Shown: positions 45,051 to 54,814, numbered from the stretch's first letter. The stretch: DNA of 64,000 nt from Dickeya undicola (GCF_000784735.1 NZ_JSYG01000034.1:88393-152392), one strand, 5' to 3'. A program made the numbers and translations. The notes: generated by a model from the sequence alone, not told the origin.

Positions 45051-46052
45051 ATGTCCAGACATCGCAAACTGACCGACGCCGATGTAACGCCGGAGTCACT
45101 CTTCCACCAACGCCGTACCGTCCTCAAAGCGTTAGGTCTTACCGCCGCGACATTGAGCCTGTCGTCCGGCGTACGCGCCGACCTGCTCAACTGGTTCCAG
45201 GGCAAACCGGCACCTGTTGCTCCGCCCGGCAAGCCGCTGACGTTCAGCCAACCACCGCAGTGGCACCCGGACCTGGCGTTAACGCCGGAAGACAAAGTAA
45301 CCGGCTACAACAACTTCTATGAATTCGGTCTGGATAAGGCCGACCCTGCCGCCAAAGCAGGAGGCCTGAAAACTGATGGTTGGAAAGTTCGCATTGACGG
45401 CGAAGTCGCCAAACCCATAACGTTGGATATCGACGACATTCGCCGCCGTTTCCCACTGGAAGAACGTATCTACCGTTTTCGCTGCGTCGAAGCCTGGTCG
45501 ATGGTGATCCCGTGGGTTGGCTTTGAACTGTCGCAATTGATAAAACTGGCCGAACCCACCAGCGACGCCCGTTATGTTGCCTTTCAAACACTCTACGACC
45601 CGGCACAGATGCCCGGCCAGAAAGACAGCTTTGTCGGTGGTGGTCTGGACTATCCCTACGTCGAAGGATTACGCATGGACGAAGCCATGCATCCGCTGAC
45701 GTTACTGGCAGTCGGCGTATACGGCAAAACGCTGCCGCCGCAAAACGGCGCGCCGATACGGCTGGTTACACCGTGGAAATACGGCTTTAAGAACATCAAA
45801 TCCATCGTGCATATCCGGCTGACCCGACAGCCGCCGCCGTCCACCTGGAATCTGTCCGCGCCCAACGAATACGGGTTTTATGCCAACGTTAATCCGAATG
45901 TTGATCATCCCCGTTGGTCACAGGCCAGTGAGCGGGTGATCGGCTCCGGTGGCCTGTTGAACGTTCAACGCCAGCCGACATTAATGTTCAACGGTTATGC
46001 CGATCAGGTTGCTTCACTGTATCAAGGGCTGGATTTACGGGCGAATTACTGA
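45051..46052 (+). CDS. msrP: Methionine sulfoxide reductase catalytic subunit MsrP
   Basis: 333 residues. Tat signal ([22 protein letters not shown], residues 21-42), then a sulfite-oxidase-like molybdopterin domain with the ligand Cys in [15 protein letters not shown]. It repairs methionine sulfoxide in periplasmic proteins with electrons from MsrQ. GGGAG precedes the ATG. Confidence 0.96.
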   Translation: MSRHRKLTDADVTPESLFHQRRTVLKALGLTAATLSLSSGVRADLLNWFQGKPAPVAPPGKPLTFSQPPQWHPDLALTPEDKVTGYNNFYEFGLDKADPAAKAGGLKTDGWKVRIDGEVAKPITLDIDDIRRRFPLEERIYRFRCVEAWSMVIPWVGFELSQLIKLAEPTSDARYVAFQTLYDPAQMPGQKDSFVGGGLDYPYVEGLRMDEAMHPLTLLAVGVYGKTLPPQNGAPIRLVTPWKYGFKNIKSIVHIRLTRQPPPSTWNLSAPNEYGFYANVNPNVDHPRWSQASERVIGSGGLLNVQRQPTLMFNGYADQVASLYQGLDLRANY

Positions 46053-46119
46053 TCGCCGCGGGTTTAATCCATATGCTCCGCGACTGACAGGAATAGTCAC
46101 TACACAGGAAAGCCGCTAT

Positions 46120-46719
46120 ATGCGTTTAACCGCCCGACATATCACTGTACTGAAAGTGCTTCTTCATCTGGCGGCGTTCCTGCCGCTGGTATGGCTGGTA
46201 TTTGCTGTTAATCAGGGCGCATTCAGCGCCGATCCGGCAAAAGATATCCAGCATTTTACCGGCAGGATGGCACTCAAACTGCTGCTGGCAACGCTGATGG
46301 TGACGCCGCTGGCGCGCTATGGCAAACAGCCGCTGCTGATTCGTTGCCGTCGCCTGCTGGGGATTTGGTGTTTTGCCTGGGCCAGCCTGCATTTGCTCAG
46401 TTACACCTTGCTGGAGTTGGGGGTCAATCATCTCGATCTGCTGGGAAAAGAGATTTTCCTGCGGCCTTATCTGACACTCGGTATGGCGAGCTGGCTCATC
46501 CTGCTGGCACTGACGGCAACCTCCACGCAATCGGCACAGCGGAAACTGGGCGCTCGCTGGCAAAAGCTGCATAATCTCATTTATCTGGTCGCGATCCTCG
46601 CCCCGGTTCATTATCTTTGGTCGGTTAAATCGCTGTCACCATTGCCAATCATTTATGCGTTAGTTGCCGCCATCTTGCTGCTTTTTCGCTACAAAAAATT
46701 GCGCCAGCTGCGTCGTTAA
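46120..46719 (+). CDS. msrQ: Heme-binding membrane subunit MsrQ
   Basis: 199 residues from the ATG at 46120 (AGGAA upstream). Six transmembrane helices; histidines in [14 protein letters not shown] and [11 protein letters not shown] fit heme b binding of the ferric reductase-like domain. It passes electrons from the quinone pool or flavin reductase to MsrP. A longer in-frame extension into msrP has no support. Confidence 0.95.
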   Translation: MRLTARHITVLKVLLHLAAFLPLVWLVFAVNQGAFSADPAKDIQHFTGRMALKLLLATLMVTPLARYGKQPLLIRCRRLLGIWCFAWASLHLLSYTLLELGVNHLDLLGKEIFLRPYLTLGMASWLILLALTATSTQSAQRKLGARWQKLHNLIYLVAILAPVHYLWSVKSLSPLPIIYALVAAILLLFRYKKLRQLRR

Positions 46720-46840
46720 TCAGAAATTTCAGCATGAATCAGGCGGCCTTTTCGGTGAAATTTCGTAAAAATTTGTCAATGCCGACCGGGTAACTCCGGA
46801 GATAAGACCAGTATTTCGCTGCCAACTGCTACGATATGGC

Positions 46841-46846
46841 TATAAT
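46841..46846 (+). promoter_or_regulatory. -10 element upstream of aroQ
   Basis: Perfect TATAAT, 112 bases before the aroQ ATG. No good -35 at 16-18 bp. Confidence 0.35.
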
Positions 46847-46957
46847 GTTCAAACCTTGCGGGTGAAAACGGATATTTTCGCCCAGCAAAGGGTGACAAAC
46901 GGATAGCTTCGCGTTATGTTGTGCGCCACTGAGCCAATCGAGGGAGATAGCAGCACA

Positions 46958-47410
46958 ATGGCAGACAAGTTTCACATTTTGCTCCTTAACGGTCCAAACC
47001 TGAATCTGCTGGGCACCCGTGAGCCGGATAAATACGGCCATACGACGCTGGCGGAGATCGTGAGCCGACTGGAGCAGGATGCGTCAGCGCTGAACGTGCA
47101 GCTTTCCCATCTGCAATCTAATGCGGAACATGAGCTGATTGACCGTATCCATCAGGCCAGAGGAAACACCGATTTCATTCTGATTAATCCAGCAGCCTTT
47201 ACCCACACCAGTGTGGCGCTGCGGGATGCCCTGCTGGCGGTCGCCATCCCGTTTATCGAGATCCATCTGACCAACGTGTACGCACGTGAACCCTTCCGCC
47301 ATCACTCCTATCTGTCCGACGTGTCAGCCGGGGTGATCTGTGGTCTGGGGGCAGACGGATACCATTATGGTTTACAGACGGCGGTCAAACGCCTGTCAAC
47401 GTCCAATTAA
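46958..47410 (+). CDS. aroQ: Type II 3-dehydroquinate dehydratase
   Basis: 150 residues from the ATG at 46958 (GAGGGAG upstream). Catalytic Tyr in [19 protein letters not shown] and His in [17 protein letters not shown]. Third step of the shikimate pathway. E. coli K-12 instead has type I AroD; type II here fits Pectobacteriaceae. Directly before accB. Confidence 0.97.
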   Translation: MADKFHILLLNGPNLNLLGTREPDKYGHTTLAEIVSRLEQDASALNVQLSHLQSNAEHELIDRIHQARGNTDFILINPAAFTHTSVALRDALLAVAIPFIEIHLTNVYAREPFRHHSYLSDVSAGVICGLGADGYHYGLQTAVKRLSTSN

Positions 47411-47445
47411 CCGTTTCCAATAAACAAGAGTACGGAACCACATTC

Positions 47446-47907
47446 ATGGATATTCGTAAAATCAAGAAACTGATCGAACTGGTTGAAGAATCCGGCATCG
47501 CCGAACTGGAAATCTCCGAAGGCGAAGAGTCAGTACGCATCAGTCGTGCCCCGGCTCCGGGTAGCTACCCGATTATGCAGCAGGCCTACGCCCCGATGCC
47601 GCAGGTCGCTCCGGCCGCCGCCCCGGTTGCTGCGCCCGCCGCCGCCGCTGAAGCCGCGCCAGCCGCCATCAGCGGTCACGTTGTGCGCTCACCGATGGTC
47701 GGCACCTTCTATCGCACGCCGAGCCCGGACGCCAAAGCCTTCGTGGAAATCGGCCAGCAGGTAAAAGTGGGCGATACCCTGTGCATCGTTGAAGCAATGA
47801 AAATGATGAACCAGATCGAAGCGGACAAAGCAGGCGTGGTGAAAGCCATTCTGGTTGAAAGCGGCCAGCCGGTTGAATTTGACGAGCCACTGGTTGTCAT
47901 CGAATAA
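47446..47907 (+). CDS. accB: Acetyl-CoA carboxylase biotin carboxyl carrier protein
   Basis: 153 residues. N-terminal helix, Pro/Ala-rich linker (about 50-75), then the biotinyl domain with Lys119 in EAMKMMN. First step of fatty acid synthesis. Operon with accC, 11-base gap. Confidence 0.99.
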   Translation: MDIRKIKKLIELVEESGIAELEISEGEESVRISRAPAPGSYPIMQQAYAPMPQVAPAAAPVAAPAAAAEAAPAAISGHVVRSPMVGTFYRTPSPDAKAFVEIGQQVKVGDTLCIVEAMKMMNQIEADKAGVVKAILVESGQPVEFDEPLVVIE

Positions 47908-47918
47908 CGAGGCTTACC

Positions 47919-49262
47919 ATGCTAGATAAAATTGTCATCGCCAACCGCGGTGAGATTGCTCTGCGCATTTTGCGTGCCTGTAAAGAACTGGGCATCAAAA
48001 CCGTCGCCGTGCACTCCACAGCGGACCGCGACCTGAAACACGTATTGCTGGCGGACGAAACCGTGTGCATCGGCCCGGCACCGTCCCCGAAAAGCTACCT
48101 GAATATCCCGGCGATCATTGCAGCAGCGGAAATCACCGGCGCGGTGGCTATCCACCCCGGTTACGGTTTCCTGTCTGAAAACGCCGATTTCGCCGAACAG
48201 GTTGAGCGCTCCGGCTTTATTTTCATCGGCCCACGCGCCGACACCATTCGCCTGATGGGTGACAAAGTGTCGGCCATCAGCGCCATGAAAAAAGCTGGTG
48301 TTCCCTGCGTACCGGGTTCTGACGGCCCGCTGGGCGACGACATGGATAAGAACCGTGCCATCGGCAAGCGCATCGGTTATCCGGTCATTATCAAAGCCTC
48401 TGGCGGCGGCGGCGGTCGCGGTATGCGTGTCGTGCGTAGCGAAAAAGACCTGGAACAATCCATCGCCATGACCCGTGCGGAAGCCAAAGCCGCGTTCAAC
48501 AACGACATGGTCTACATGGAAAAATATCTGGAAAACCCGCGTCACGTGGAGATCCAGGTATTGGCGGACGGTCAGGGCAACGCCATTTATCTGGCGGAGC
48601 GTGACTGTTCCATGCAGCGCCGTCACCAGAAAGTGGTGGAAGAAGCACCTGCACCGGGCATCACCGCTGATCTGCGCCGTTATATCGGCGAACGTTGTGC
48701 CAAAGCTTGCGTGGACATTAACTACCGTGGCGCGGGTACGTTTGAGTTCCTGTTCGAGAACGGCGAGTTCTATTTCATCGAGATGAACACCCGTATTCAG
48801 GTAGAACATCCGGTAACCGAGATGATTACTGGCGTCGATCTGATCAAAGAACAGCTGCGTATCGCCGCAGGTCAGCCGCTGTCCATCAAGCAGAGCGAAG
48901 TTCAGGTGCGCGGCCATGCGGTGGAATGCCGTATCAACGCGGAAGACCCGAACACTTTCCTGCCAAGCCCTGGCAAGATCACTCGCTTCCATGCGCCAGG
49001 CGGTTTTGGCGTGCGCTGGGAATCGCACATTTATGCGGGCTACACCGTGCCGCCGCACTACGATTCCATGATCGGCAAGTTGATCACCTACGGAGAAAGC
49101 CGCGATATCGCCATTTCCCGTATGAAGAACGCACTGGCGGAACTGATCATTGATGGCATCAAGACCAACGTGGAATTGCAGATGCGCATCATGTCCGACG
49201 AAAACTTCCAGCACGGTGGCACTAACATCCACTATCTGGAGAAGAAACTCGGTCTGCAGTAA
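47919..49262 (+). CDS. accC: Acetyl-CoA carboxylase biotin carboxylase subunit
   Basis: 447 residues. ATP-grasp fold with the Gly loop [14 protein letters not shown] and the motif [19 protein letters not shown]. It carboxylates biotin on AccB using bicarbonate and ATP. Confidence 0.99.
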   Translation: MLDKIVIANRGEIALRILRACKELGIKTVAVHSTADRDLKHVLLADETVCIGPAPSPKSYLNIPAIIAAAEITGAVAIHPGYGFLSENADFAEQVERSGFIFIGPRADTIRLMGDKVSAISAMKKAGVPCVPGSDGPLGDDMDKNRAIGKRIGYPVIIKASGGGGGRGMRVVRSEKDLEQSIAMTRAEAKAAFNNDMVYMEKYLENPRHVEIQVLADGQGNAIYLAERDCSMQRRHQKVVEEAPAPGITADLRRYIGERCAKACVDINYRGAGTFEFLFENGEFYFIEMNTRIQVEHPVTEMITGVDLIKEQLRIAAGQPLSIKQSEVQVRGHAVECRINAEDPNTFLPSPGKITRFHAPGGFGVRWESHIYAGYTVPPHYDSMIGKLITYGESRDIAISRMKNALAELIIDGIKTNVELQMRIMSDENFQHGGTNIHYLEKKLGLQ

Positions 49263-49280
49263 TCTCCCGCACCGATGAAG

Positions 49281-49312
49281 AAACGGGTCGCTCATGTCGG
49301 CCCGTTTTTATT
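49281..49312 (+). terminator. Terminator of accBC
   Basis: Stem AAACGGGTCG / CGGCCCGTTT (one G-T wobble) with a 7-base loop, followed by TTTATTT. Confidence 0.85.
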
Positions 49313-49440
49313 TCCGCCGCCCCCGTCTCTTTCTGGCTCGATACATCGATTTTTCGCTGGGCAATTGGCTGACATGCCGTAAAATCCCCTGTTTTGTGTC
49401 ACCTATATACCCGACTTCCTGCAGGACTTAAGGGGAAATC

Positions 49441-49683
49441 ATGGATAAACGCTTTCTTCAGGCTCACCGCGAAGCCCGTTGGTCATTGATACTGACGCTG
49501 GCTTATCTGGTGGCCTGGGTGCTCTTTGCCTATCTGCCCGACAACCGTCCCGGCCTGACCGGCTTGCCGCACTGGTTCGAACTGGCCTGTCTGGCGTTAC
49601 CGTTGCTGTTTATCGGCCTGTGTTGGCTGATGGTGCGCGTGGTGTTCCGCGATGTTTCACTGGAGGATCACGATGCAAAGTGA
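49441..49683 (+). CDS. yhdT: DUF997 membrane protein YhdT
   Basis: 80 residues, two transmembrane helices (SLILTLAYLVAWVLFAYLP, LACLALPLLFIGLCWLMV). Always beside panF; role unknown, perhaps a small partner. Overlaps panF by 11 bases. AAGGGG precedes the ATG. Confidence 0.93.
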   Translation: MDKRFLQAHREARWSLILTLAYLVAWVLFAYLPDNRPGLTGLPHWFELACLALPLLFIGLCWLMVRVVFRDVSLEDHDAK

Positions 49684-51124
49684 TGTCATCCTACCGCTGA
49701 TTGCTTATCTGCTGCTGGTGTTCGGCTTGTCGATATATGCCTGGCGACGTCGCCAGCAGGGTAACTTTCTCACCGAATATTTTATCGGCAACCGCTCAAT
49801 GGGCGGCTTCGTGCTGGCAATGACGCTGATCGGCACTTATGTCAGCGCCAGTTCGTTCATCGGTGGCCCTGGTGCGGCCTACAAATACGGGTTGGGCTGG
49901 GTACTGCTGTCGATGATTCAGGTGCCCACCATGCTGTTATCGCTCAGCATCCTCGGCAAGAAGTTCGCGATTCTGGCACGCCGTTATAACGCCATCACGC
50001 TTAATGACATGCTATATGCCCGCTACGGCAGCCGCTTGCTGGTCTGGTTCGCCAGCCTGAGCCTGCTGGTGGCATTTATCGGCGCGATGGCGGTGCAGTT
50101 TATCGGTGGTGCCCGGCTGCTGGAGACGGTAGCGCACGTGCCTTACAACCTTGGGCTGTTGATTTTTGGCATTACCATCGCGCTCTACACCGCGTTCGGC
50201 GGCTTTCGCGCCAGCGTATTGAATGATGCGCTACAAGGCATTGTGATGCTCATCGGCACCCTGCTGTTACTGGTGGGCGTCATCTATGCAGCAGGTGGTT
50301 TACCGGCCGCTGTCGATAAACTGGCGCAGATCAACCCGGCGCTGGTCGATCCGCACGGCAGCAACCAGATCCTGTCGGCACCGTTCATGGCGTCGTTCTG
50401 GGTGCTGGTGTGTTTCGGCGTCATCGGCCTGCCCAACACCGCCGTGCGCTGCATTTCCTACCGCGACAGCAAAGCGCTGCATCGCGGCATCCTGATCGGC
50501 ACCCTCGTCATCAGCGTACTGATGCTGGGTATGCATCTGGCCGGTGCGCTGGGGCGCGCCATCCTGCCCAACCTGACCATTCCGGACCAGGTATTGCCGG
50601 AACTGATGCTCACCGTGTTGCCGCCGCTGGCCGCCGGGATCTTTCTGGCTGCGCCGACCGCCGCCATCATGTCGAACATTAACGCGCACTTGTTGCAAGC
50701 TTCTGCGACGATCGTGAAAGATCTTTACCTGAGCGTCTATCCTCAAAAGATAAGCAACGAGCGTTATATCCGCCATCTGTCCAGTTTCACCACCTTGCTA
50801 CTCGGCCTGTTGGTCTTGCTGGCGTCATGGCGGCCGCCGGAAATGATCATCTGGCTGAACCTGTTGGCATTCGGTGGACTGGAAGCGGTGTTCCTGTGGC
50901 CGCTGGTGCTAGGCCTGTACTGGGAACGCGCTAACGCCTCCGGTGCGCTGTGCTCCATGTTCAGCGGCGCAGCCAGTTACACCTTACTCGCCAGCTTCAG
51001 CATCCAGCTGGCCGGTTTTCATCCCATTGTGCCATCACTGCTGTTAAGCCTGGTGGCGTTTATTCTGGGCAACCGCTTTGGGCACCAGCCCGCATCGGCG
51101 GTTGTCGCATCTTCATCACTTTGA
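49673..51124 (+). CDS. panF: Sodium/pantothenate symporter
   Basis: 483 residues from the ATG at 49673 (GGAGG upstream inside yhdT), equal to E. coli. SSS family, about 13 helices ([34 protein letters not shown]). Brings in pantothenate for coenzyme A. Confidence 0.97.
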   Translation: MQSDVILPLIAYLLLVFGLSIYAWRRRQQGNFLTEYFIGNRSMGGFVLAMTLIGTYVSASSFIGGPGAAYKYGLGWVLLSMIQVPTMLLSLSILGKKFAILARRYNAITLNDMLYARYGSRLLVWFASLSLLVAFIGAMAVQFIGGARLLETVAHVPYNLGLLIFGITIALYTAFGGFRASVLNDALQGIVMLIGTLLLLVGVIYAAGGLPAAVDKLAQINPALVDPHGSNQILSAPFMASFWVLVCFGVIGLPNTAVRCISYRDSKALHRGILIGTLVISVLMLGMHLAGALGRAILPNLTIPDQVLPELMLTVLPPLAAGIFLAAPTAAIMSNINAHLLQASATIVKDLYLSVYPQKISNERYIRHLSSFTTLLLGLLVLLASWRPPEMIIWLNLLAFGGLEAVFLWPLVLGLYWERANASGALCSMFSGAASYTLLASFSIQLAGFHPIVPSLLLSLVAFILGNRFGHQPASAVVASSSL

Positions 51125-51138
51125 GGTCAGAGGCTGCT

Positions 51139-52026
51139 ATGCCGTGGATTCAACTGAAAATTAATACATCCGGCGCACACGCGGAACAACTGGGCGACGC
51201 GCTGTCAGAAAGCGGTGCTGTCTCGGTCACGTTTCAGGACACCCATGACACGCCGGTGTTCGAACCGCTGCCAGGTGAAACCCGTTTATGGGGCGATACC
51301 GACGTCATCGGTCTGTACGACGCTGAAACCGACATGGCTGAGGTCGTCGCCATGCTGGAGCAGGAACCGCTGCTTGGTGCCGGTTTCCGGCACAAAATCG
51401 AACAACTGGAAGATAAGGACTGGGAACGGGAATGGATGGAAAACTTCCACCCGATGCAGTTCGGCAAGCGGCTGTGGATTTGCCCGAGCTGGCGCGACGT
51501 GCCGGACCCGAACGCGGTCAACGTGATGCTGGACCCCGGTCTGGCGTTTGGCACCGGCACCCACCCGACCACCTCGTTGTGCCTGCAATGGCTCGATGGG
51601 CTAGACCTGAACGGCAAGACCATCATCGATTTCGGCTGTGGTTCCGGCATTCTGGCGATTGCCGCGCTGAAACTCGGTGCCGCCCACGCCATCGGTATCG
51701 ATATCGACCCGCAGGCGATTCAGGCCAGCCGCGACAACGCGCAGCGTAACGGCGTATCCGAACGTCTGGAGCTGTATCTGCCGAAGGATCAGCCCCAAGA
51801 CCTGTCCGCCGACGTGGTGGTCGCCAACATTCTGGCGGGTCCTCTGCGTGAACTGGCACCGTTGATCAGTGTGTTGCCTAAGAGCAGCGGTCACCTCGGC
51901 CTGTCCGGTATTCTGGCTTCGCAAGCGCAAAGCGTGGCAAATGCTTATGAAGACCAATTCCAGCTCGACCCGGTAGCGGAAAAAGAAGAGTGGTGCCGCA
52001 TTACCGGTATCCGCAAACCAGTCTGA
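51139..52026 (+). CDS. prmA: Ribosomal protein L11 methyltransferase
   Basis: 295 residues from the ATG at 51139. An N-terminal substrate-binding domain and a class I SAM methyltransferase domain ([16 protein letters not shown]). Trimethylates L11. The frame stays open far upstream into panF without meaning. Confidence 0.97.
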   Translation: MPWIQLKINTSGAHAEQLGDALSESGAVSVTFQDTHDTPVFEPLPGETRLWGDTDVIGLYDAETDMAEVVAMLEQEPLLGAGFRHKIEQLEDKDWEREWMENFHPMQFGKRLWICPSWRDVPDPNAVNVMLDPGLAFGTGTHPTTSLCLQWLDGLDLNGKTIIDFGCGSGILAIAALKLGAAHAIGIDIDPQAIQASRDNAQRNGVSERLELYLPKDQPQDLSADVVVANILAGPLRELAPLISVLPKSSGHLGLSGILASQAQSVANAYEDQFQLDPVAEKEEWCRITGIRKPV

Positions 52027-52038
52027 CCTGTTGCGGTT

Positions 52039-52075
52039 GCCTGCCGGAATATCACGGTTCCGGCAGGCGTTTCAT
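52039..52075 (+). terminator. Terminator of prmA
   Basis: Perfect 11-bp stem GCCTGCCGGAA / TTCCGGCAGGC with an 8-base loop, then GTTTCAT. Confidence 0.8.
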
Positions 52076-52276
52076 CTGGACATTTCGCTGGATAAACATA
52101 CAACCTACGCCATCAATCACTGCTTCCATGCAGTGAAACAGCATATTCAGGCAGATGTTTCATTTCCCTCATCTGTTTACAAAATCAGCGACATGAAAAT
52201 AACCTTATGTAAATAAAAGAAAAATAAAAACCGCGTGAAGGCAATGCGGCATTTCCTTGATCTGTTCCGCTCAATT

Positions 52277-52330
52277 GCTCAAAGTTTGGCCTTTCCTATC
52301 GCGTAAAAAATGCGTAATATACGCGCCCTT
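52277..52330 (+). promoter_or_regulatory. dusB-fis promoter with Fis site
   Basis: -35 TTTCCT (52292-52297), 17 bp, -10 TAATAT (52315-52320), then the GC-rich discriminator ACGCGCCC that is a mark of stringent control. The segment GCGTAATATACGC matches the E. coli fis promoter as I recall it. A good Fis site (GCTCAAAGTTTGGCC) at 52277-52291 abuts the -35 and fits autorepression. Confidence 0.75.
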
Positions 52331-52358
52331 GCAGGCACAGTATGGTCACTCTTTGTCT

Positions 52359-53324
52359 ATGCGCATTGGACAATTTCAGCTTCCCAATCGTTTGATTGCC
52401 GCCCCGATGGCGGGCGTAAGCGATCGCCCGTTCCGGGCACTCTGTCACGCGATGGGCGCTGGAATGACGGTATCCGAGATGCTCTCTTCCAATCCGGAAG
52501 TGTGGCGTTCGGACAAGTCGCGACTGCGCATGGTGCATAGCGATGAGCCCGGTATCCGAGCGGTGCAGATAGCCGGTGGTGATCCGGACGAGATGGCAGC
52601 GGCCGCCAGAATCAATGCGGAGAACGGCGCGCAGGTCATCGACATCAACATGGGATGCCCAGCCAAGAAGGTCAACCGCAAGATGGCCGGATCGGCGTTG
52701 TTGCAGTATCCGGAACTGGTCAAACAGATCCTGACGGCGGTGGTGAAAGCGGTAGACGTGCCGGTAACACTGAAAATTCGCACTGGTTGGGCACCAGAGC
52801 ACCGTAACTGTGTAGAGATTGCCAAATTGGCTGAAGACTGCGGTATTCAGGCGCTTACTGTTCATGGACGCACGCGCGCGTGTCTGTTCAATGGCGAAGC
52901 GGAATACGACAGTATTCGGACAGTTAAGCAGAGCGTTTCCATTCCCATCATTGCGAATGGCGACATTACTGACCCGCGCAAAGCCAGAGCGGTTCTTGAT
53001 TACACCGGGGCAGACGCCCTGATGATAGGACGAGCCGCTCAGGGAAGACCCTGGATCTTTCGGGAAATCCAGCATTATCTGGACACAGGGGAGTTGCTGC
53101 CGCCCCTGCCACTGGCAGAGGTCAAGCGCTTGTTGATCGAGCATATACGGGAATTGCACGACTTTTATGGTCCAGGCAAGGGATTTCGTATAGCGCGTAA
53201 GCACGTGTCCTGGTATCTCCAGGAGCACGCCCCAAACGACCAGTTTAGGCGCACATTCAACGCAATAGAGGACGCCAGCGAACAGCTGGAGGCGTTGAAG
53301 GCATATTTTGAAAATCTTGCGTAA
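52359..53324 (+). CDS. dusB: tRNA-dihydrouridine synthase B
   Basis: 321 residues from the ATG at 52359 ([12 protein letters not shown]), equal to E. coli. FMN-dependent TIM barrel with [14 protein letters not shown] loop ([19 protein letters not shown]); catalytic Cys in it. Makes dihydrouridine 17 in tRNA. First gene of the dusB-fis operon, 23 bases before fis. Confidence 0.97.
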   Translation: MRIGQFQLPNRLIAAPMAGVSDRPFRALCHAMGAGMTVSEMLSSNPEVWRSDKSRLRMVHSDEPGIRAVQIAGGDPDEMAAAARINAENGAQVIDINMGCPAKKVNRKMAGSALLQYPELVKQILTAVVKAVDVPVTLKIRTGWAPEHRNCVEIAKLAEDCGIQALTVHGRTRACLFNGEAEYDSIRTVKQSVSIPIIANGDITDPRKARAVLDYTGADALMIGRAAQGRPWIFREIQHYLDTGELLPPLPLAEVKRLLIEHIRELHDFYGPGKGFRIARKHVSWYLQEHAPNDQFRRTFNAIEDASEQLEALKAYFENLA

Positions 53325-53347
53325 ACAGAAAAAGAGCTGACAGAACT

Positions 53348-53644
53348 ATGTTCGAACAACGCGTGAATTCTGACGTACTGACCGTTTCCACTGTAAACTC
53401 TCAGGCTCAGGTAACCCAAAAACCCCTGCGCGACTCGGTTAAACAGGCACTGAAGAACTATTTCGCTCAACTGAATGGTCAGGACGTGAATGACCTGTAT
53501 GAGCTGGTACTGGCTGAAGTAGAACAGCCGCTGTTGGACATGGTGATGCAATACACCCGCGGCAACCAGACTCGCGCTGCTCTGATGATGGGTATCAACC
53601 GCGGCACGCTGCGTAAGAAACTGAAAAAATACGGCATGAACTGA
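53348..53644 (+). CDS. fis: DNA-binding protein Fis
   Basis: 98 residues. C-terminal HTH ([26 protein letters not shown]) and N-terminal beta-hairpin arms. Nucleoid protein abundant in early growth, activator of rRNA promoters and, in Dickeya, of virulence gene timing. Confidence 0.99.
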   Translation: MFEQRVNSDVLTVSTVNSQAQVTQKPLRDSVKQALKNYFAQLNGQDVNDLYELVLAEVEQPLLDMVMQYTRGNQTRAALMMGINRGTLRKKLKKYGMN

Positions 53645-53665
53645 TAGCCATCAGTTTATCCTTTG

Positions 53666-53706
53666 AAAAAAGGTGCTTTACCTCTTCGGTTAAGCGCCTT
53701 TTTCTT
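53666..53706 (+). terminator. Terminator of dusB-fis
   Basis: Long stem AAAAAGGTGCTTTACC against GGTTAAGCGCCTTTTT (one wobble, one mismatch), loop TCTTC, then TTTTTCTTT. Confidence 0.9.
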
Positions 53707-53769
53707 TGCCCTCTATTCAGGCTGCAACGACCTTAGTGTGGACGCGCCTGCGAGATGAGGAATTCGTTG

Positions 53770-53961
53770 TTAATGACTCATTCCCTCTGCTTTGTCCGTT
53801 TCCGACGCATGAAAGAGTCGGTACAGGTTCTCCAACCGTTCCGCTAACACGAACGTTAAAATCTCTTTCGATTCCGGATGATTCAATTCAACAATCGCGT
53901 GAGCCAGCGCACGACACTGATCGAGCACTTCTTCGGGTTCTAACGGCGTGTTGTCAAACAT
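53770..53961 (-). CDS. Small phage-type protein downstream of the Icd-like gene
   Basis: 63 residues, acidic and helical (MFDNTPLEPEEVLDQ, IVELNHPESKEILTFVLAE). Overlaps the end of the Icd-like gene by 8 bases, so the two are co-translated. I recognise this pair as common in enterobacterial prophages and satellites, but know no function for this member. Confidence 0.7.
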   Translation of the reverse strand: MFDNTPLEPEEVLDQCRALAHAIVELNHPESKEILTFVLAERLENLYRLFHASETDKAEGMSH

Positions 53962-54142
53962 GGTGCACCTCCTGAACGGGCAGGCGACCAGCGAAAACCA
54001 TCACATAGCCATCAGGGGAATGTTCTCGCGCCTGACGCCCGGTGGTAGCGATAATATGCACGACACGTTGGAAGGCGATTCCCAAAGCAAGAAAGCGATA
54101 CTGAAATTCGGGGCGAGTTTGGGTAGACTGGATATCAGCCAT
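53954..54142 (-). CDS. Host cell division inhibitor Icd-like protein
   Basis: 62 residues from the ATG at 54142, with AGGAG eight bases upstream. The N-terminus MADIQSTQTRPEFQYRF and the C-terminus VMVFAGRLPVQEVHH fit the Icd-like family of P1/P4-type phages, where Icd blocks host division. It starts just after a C4-like RNA hairpin and lies under a promoter with repeated operators. Confidence 0.75.
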   Translation of the reverse strand: MADIQSTQTRPEFQYRFLALGIAFQRVVHIIATTGRQAREHSPDGYVMVFAGRLPVQEVHHV

Positions 54143-54159
54143 AGTGTTAGCTCCTATAA

Positions 54160-54212
54160 CATTGTGGTTAGAGGCCCGGTTAGTGCTACAACACTGCCGG
54201 GCTTCATATTTC
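54160..54212 (-). ncRNA. C4-like antisense RNA hairpin upstream of the Icd-like gene
   Basis: On the minus strand: stem GCCCGG / CCGGGC (54197-54202 with 54174-54179) enclosing AGTG / CACT (5492-type positions 54092 not used; arms at 54092 excluded, true arms 54192-54195 and 54182-54185). The loop side AGTGTT can pair with AACACT just before the Icd-like start codon. This matches the layout of the phage P1 c4 RNA that controls icd-ant. Ends are approximate. Confidence 0.5.
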
Positions 54213-54214
54213 AT

Positions 54215-54309
54215 AGGTGAATCGCACCTATATGACTAACATTACGCCTAAGTGAATCGCACCTCAAGGTGTTTTTTAGAATTATTTTTACGTATACTGA
54301 ATCGCACTT
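54215..54309. promoter_or_regulatory. Divergent phage-type promoters with three operator copies
   Basis: The 15-mer AGGTGAATCGCACCT (54215-54229), AAGTGAATCGCACCT (54250-54264) and TACTGAATCGCACTT (54295-54309) share the core TGAATCGCAC in palindromic arms. The minus-strand promoter TTGAGG (54262-54267), 17 bp, TAATGT (54239-54244) has the middle copy in its spacer and the first copy near its start site. The plus-strand -10 TATACT (54293-54298) overlaps the third copy. Confidence 0.7.
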
Positions 54310-54328
54310 AGTACACGGAGATCCAGTA

Positions 54329-54514
54329 ATGGCAACGGGTTCAATTAACAACAAGTCACAGCAGTTGAATGCAAGGTTCCCGCACGATGTTGTTGCCGAA
54401 ATGGAAAGCAGCCTTGAAGCTGGCGAGACAAAGGCGCAATTCATCATCACCGCAGTAAAAGGCGAGATCAAACGCCGCCAGCGAAAATCGTCCAAAGACG
54501 AATACAAAGACTGA
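54329..54514 (+). CDS. YlcI/YnfO-like small DNA-binding protein
   Basis: 61 residues from the ATG at 54329 with GGAG eight bases upstream. NKSQQLNARFPHDVVAEMES looks like the beta-strand and first helix of a ribbon-helix-helix fold; the tail is basic (GEIKRRQRKSSKDEYKD). Related proteins occur in lambdoid and P4-type elements. Its own promoter carries one operator copy, so autorepression is likely. Confidence 0.7.
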   Translation: MATGSINNKSQQLNARFPHDVVAEMESSLEAGETKAQFIITAVKGEIKRRQRKSSKDEYKD

Positions 54515-54653
54515 GTGTTGTTGCGGGTAGTGTAGGCTGCAAGTCAACTAGTGCCATAAGCAAGCATTTGCGTATGTATATATGTTGGCCATAGTTATCA
54601 GCATCGGTGTTGCATTTATGCCCTATTTGTGCCATGATAATGCCGTAGTTTAG
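54515..54653. other. Upstream region of the antitoxin repeats
   Basis: 139 AT-rich bases. A -10-like GATAAT lies at 54636-54641, about 13 bases before the first repeat, and TTGCAT at 54610-54615 is 20 bases further up. This is a possible but weak promoter for the antitoxin RNA and toxin. Confidence 0.4.
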
Positions 54654-54749
54654 TTGTGGCGGTAGGAATATCCCCACGGTAAAAACCCAAATTCCTTGTT
54701 TGTTTGTGGCGGTAGGAATATCCCCACGGTAAAAACCCAAATTCCTTGT
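54654..54749 (+). repeat. Two identical 46-bp tandem repeats
   Basis: Copies at 54654-54699 and 54704-54749 are identical over 46 bases and separated by four bases (period 50). Each starts TTGTGGCGGTAGG and ends AAATTCCTTGT. They sit directly before a terminator and a ToxN-type gene. Confidence 0.97.
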
Positions 54750-54763
54750 AAGATAACTACCCT

Positions 54764-54794
54764 AAAAACCCTGTCTATTTGTCAGGGTTTTTTT
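54764..54794 (+). terminator. Terminator between antitoxin repeats and toxin gene
   Basis: Perfect 10-bp stem AAAAACCCTG / CAGGGTTTTT, loop TCTATTTGT, followed by further T residues. In type III systems such a terminator sets the high ratio of antitoxin RNA to toxin mRNA. Confidence 0.92.
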
Positions 54795-54814
54795 GTATGG
54801 AAAATCGGACGCTT

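Larger units (their letters stand above)
52027..52358. other. Intergenic region between prmA and dusB-fis
   Basis: 332 bases without a gene. It holds the prmA terminator (52039-52075), an AT-rich stretch (52170-52230) likely to serve as UP element or Fis/H-NS binding area, and the dusB-fis promoter (52277-52330). Confidence 0.7.
54654..54794 (+). ncRNA. tenpI: Type III antitoxin RNA (TenpI-like)
   Basis: Tandem-repeat RNA that should bind and inhibit the toxin encoded next. In each repeat GTGG pairs with CCAC (54656-54659 with 54674-54677). The loop AGGAAT (54664-54669) pairs with ATTCCT (54691-54696), giving an H-type pseudoknot like those of ToxI. The RNA ends at the terminator at 54764-54794. 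The 5' end is not known. Family assignment (TenpI rather than CptI or ToxI) rests on the toxin. Confidence 0.75.

Noticed and set aside
45997..46119. Longer msrQ starting inside msrP
   Set aside because: The extension has no similarity to MsrQ and no ribosome binding site; the ATG at 46120 has AGGAA.
47922..49295. 457-residue frame opposite accC
   Set aside because: Long antisense frame caused by GC-rich codon bias of accC; no recognisable domain and no start signal.
50950..51138. Longer prmA starting inside panF
   Set aside because: The extra 63 residues do not resemble PrmA; the ATG at 51139 gives the normal N-terminus.
52296..53228. 310-residue frame opposite dusB
   Set aside because: Antisense shadow; dusB is conserved over its full length.
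54468..54740. 90-residue minus-strand frame through the repeats
   Set aside because: It is a shadow across the antitoxin repeats, with internal repeats of the same peptide and no ribosome binding site.
54654..54749. The 46-bp repeats as a minimal CRISPR array
   Set aside because: The spacer is only four bases, the unit is too long, and no cas genes are near. The terminator and toxin gene explain them better.
54654..54749. The 46-bp repeats as duplicated phage attachment sites
   Set aside because: The copies are four bases apart with nothing between them and no integrase gene in the window.
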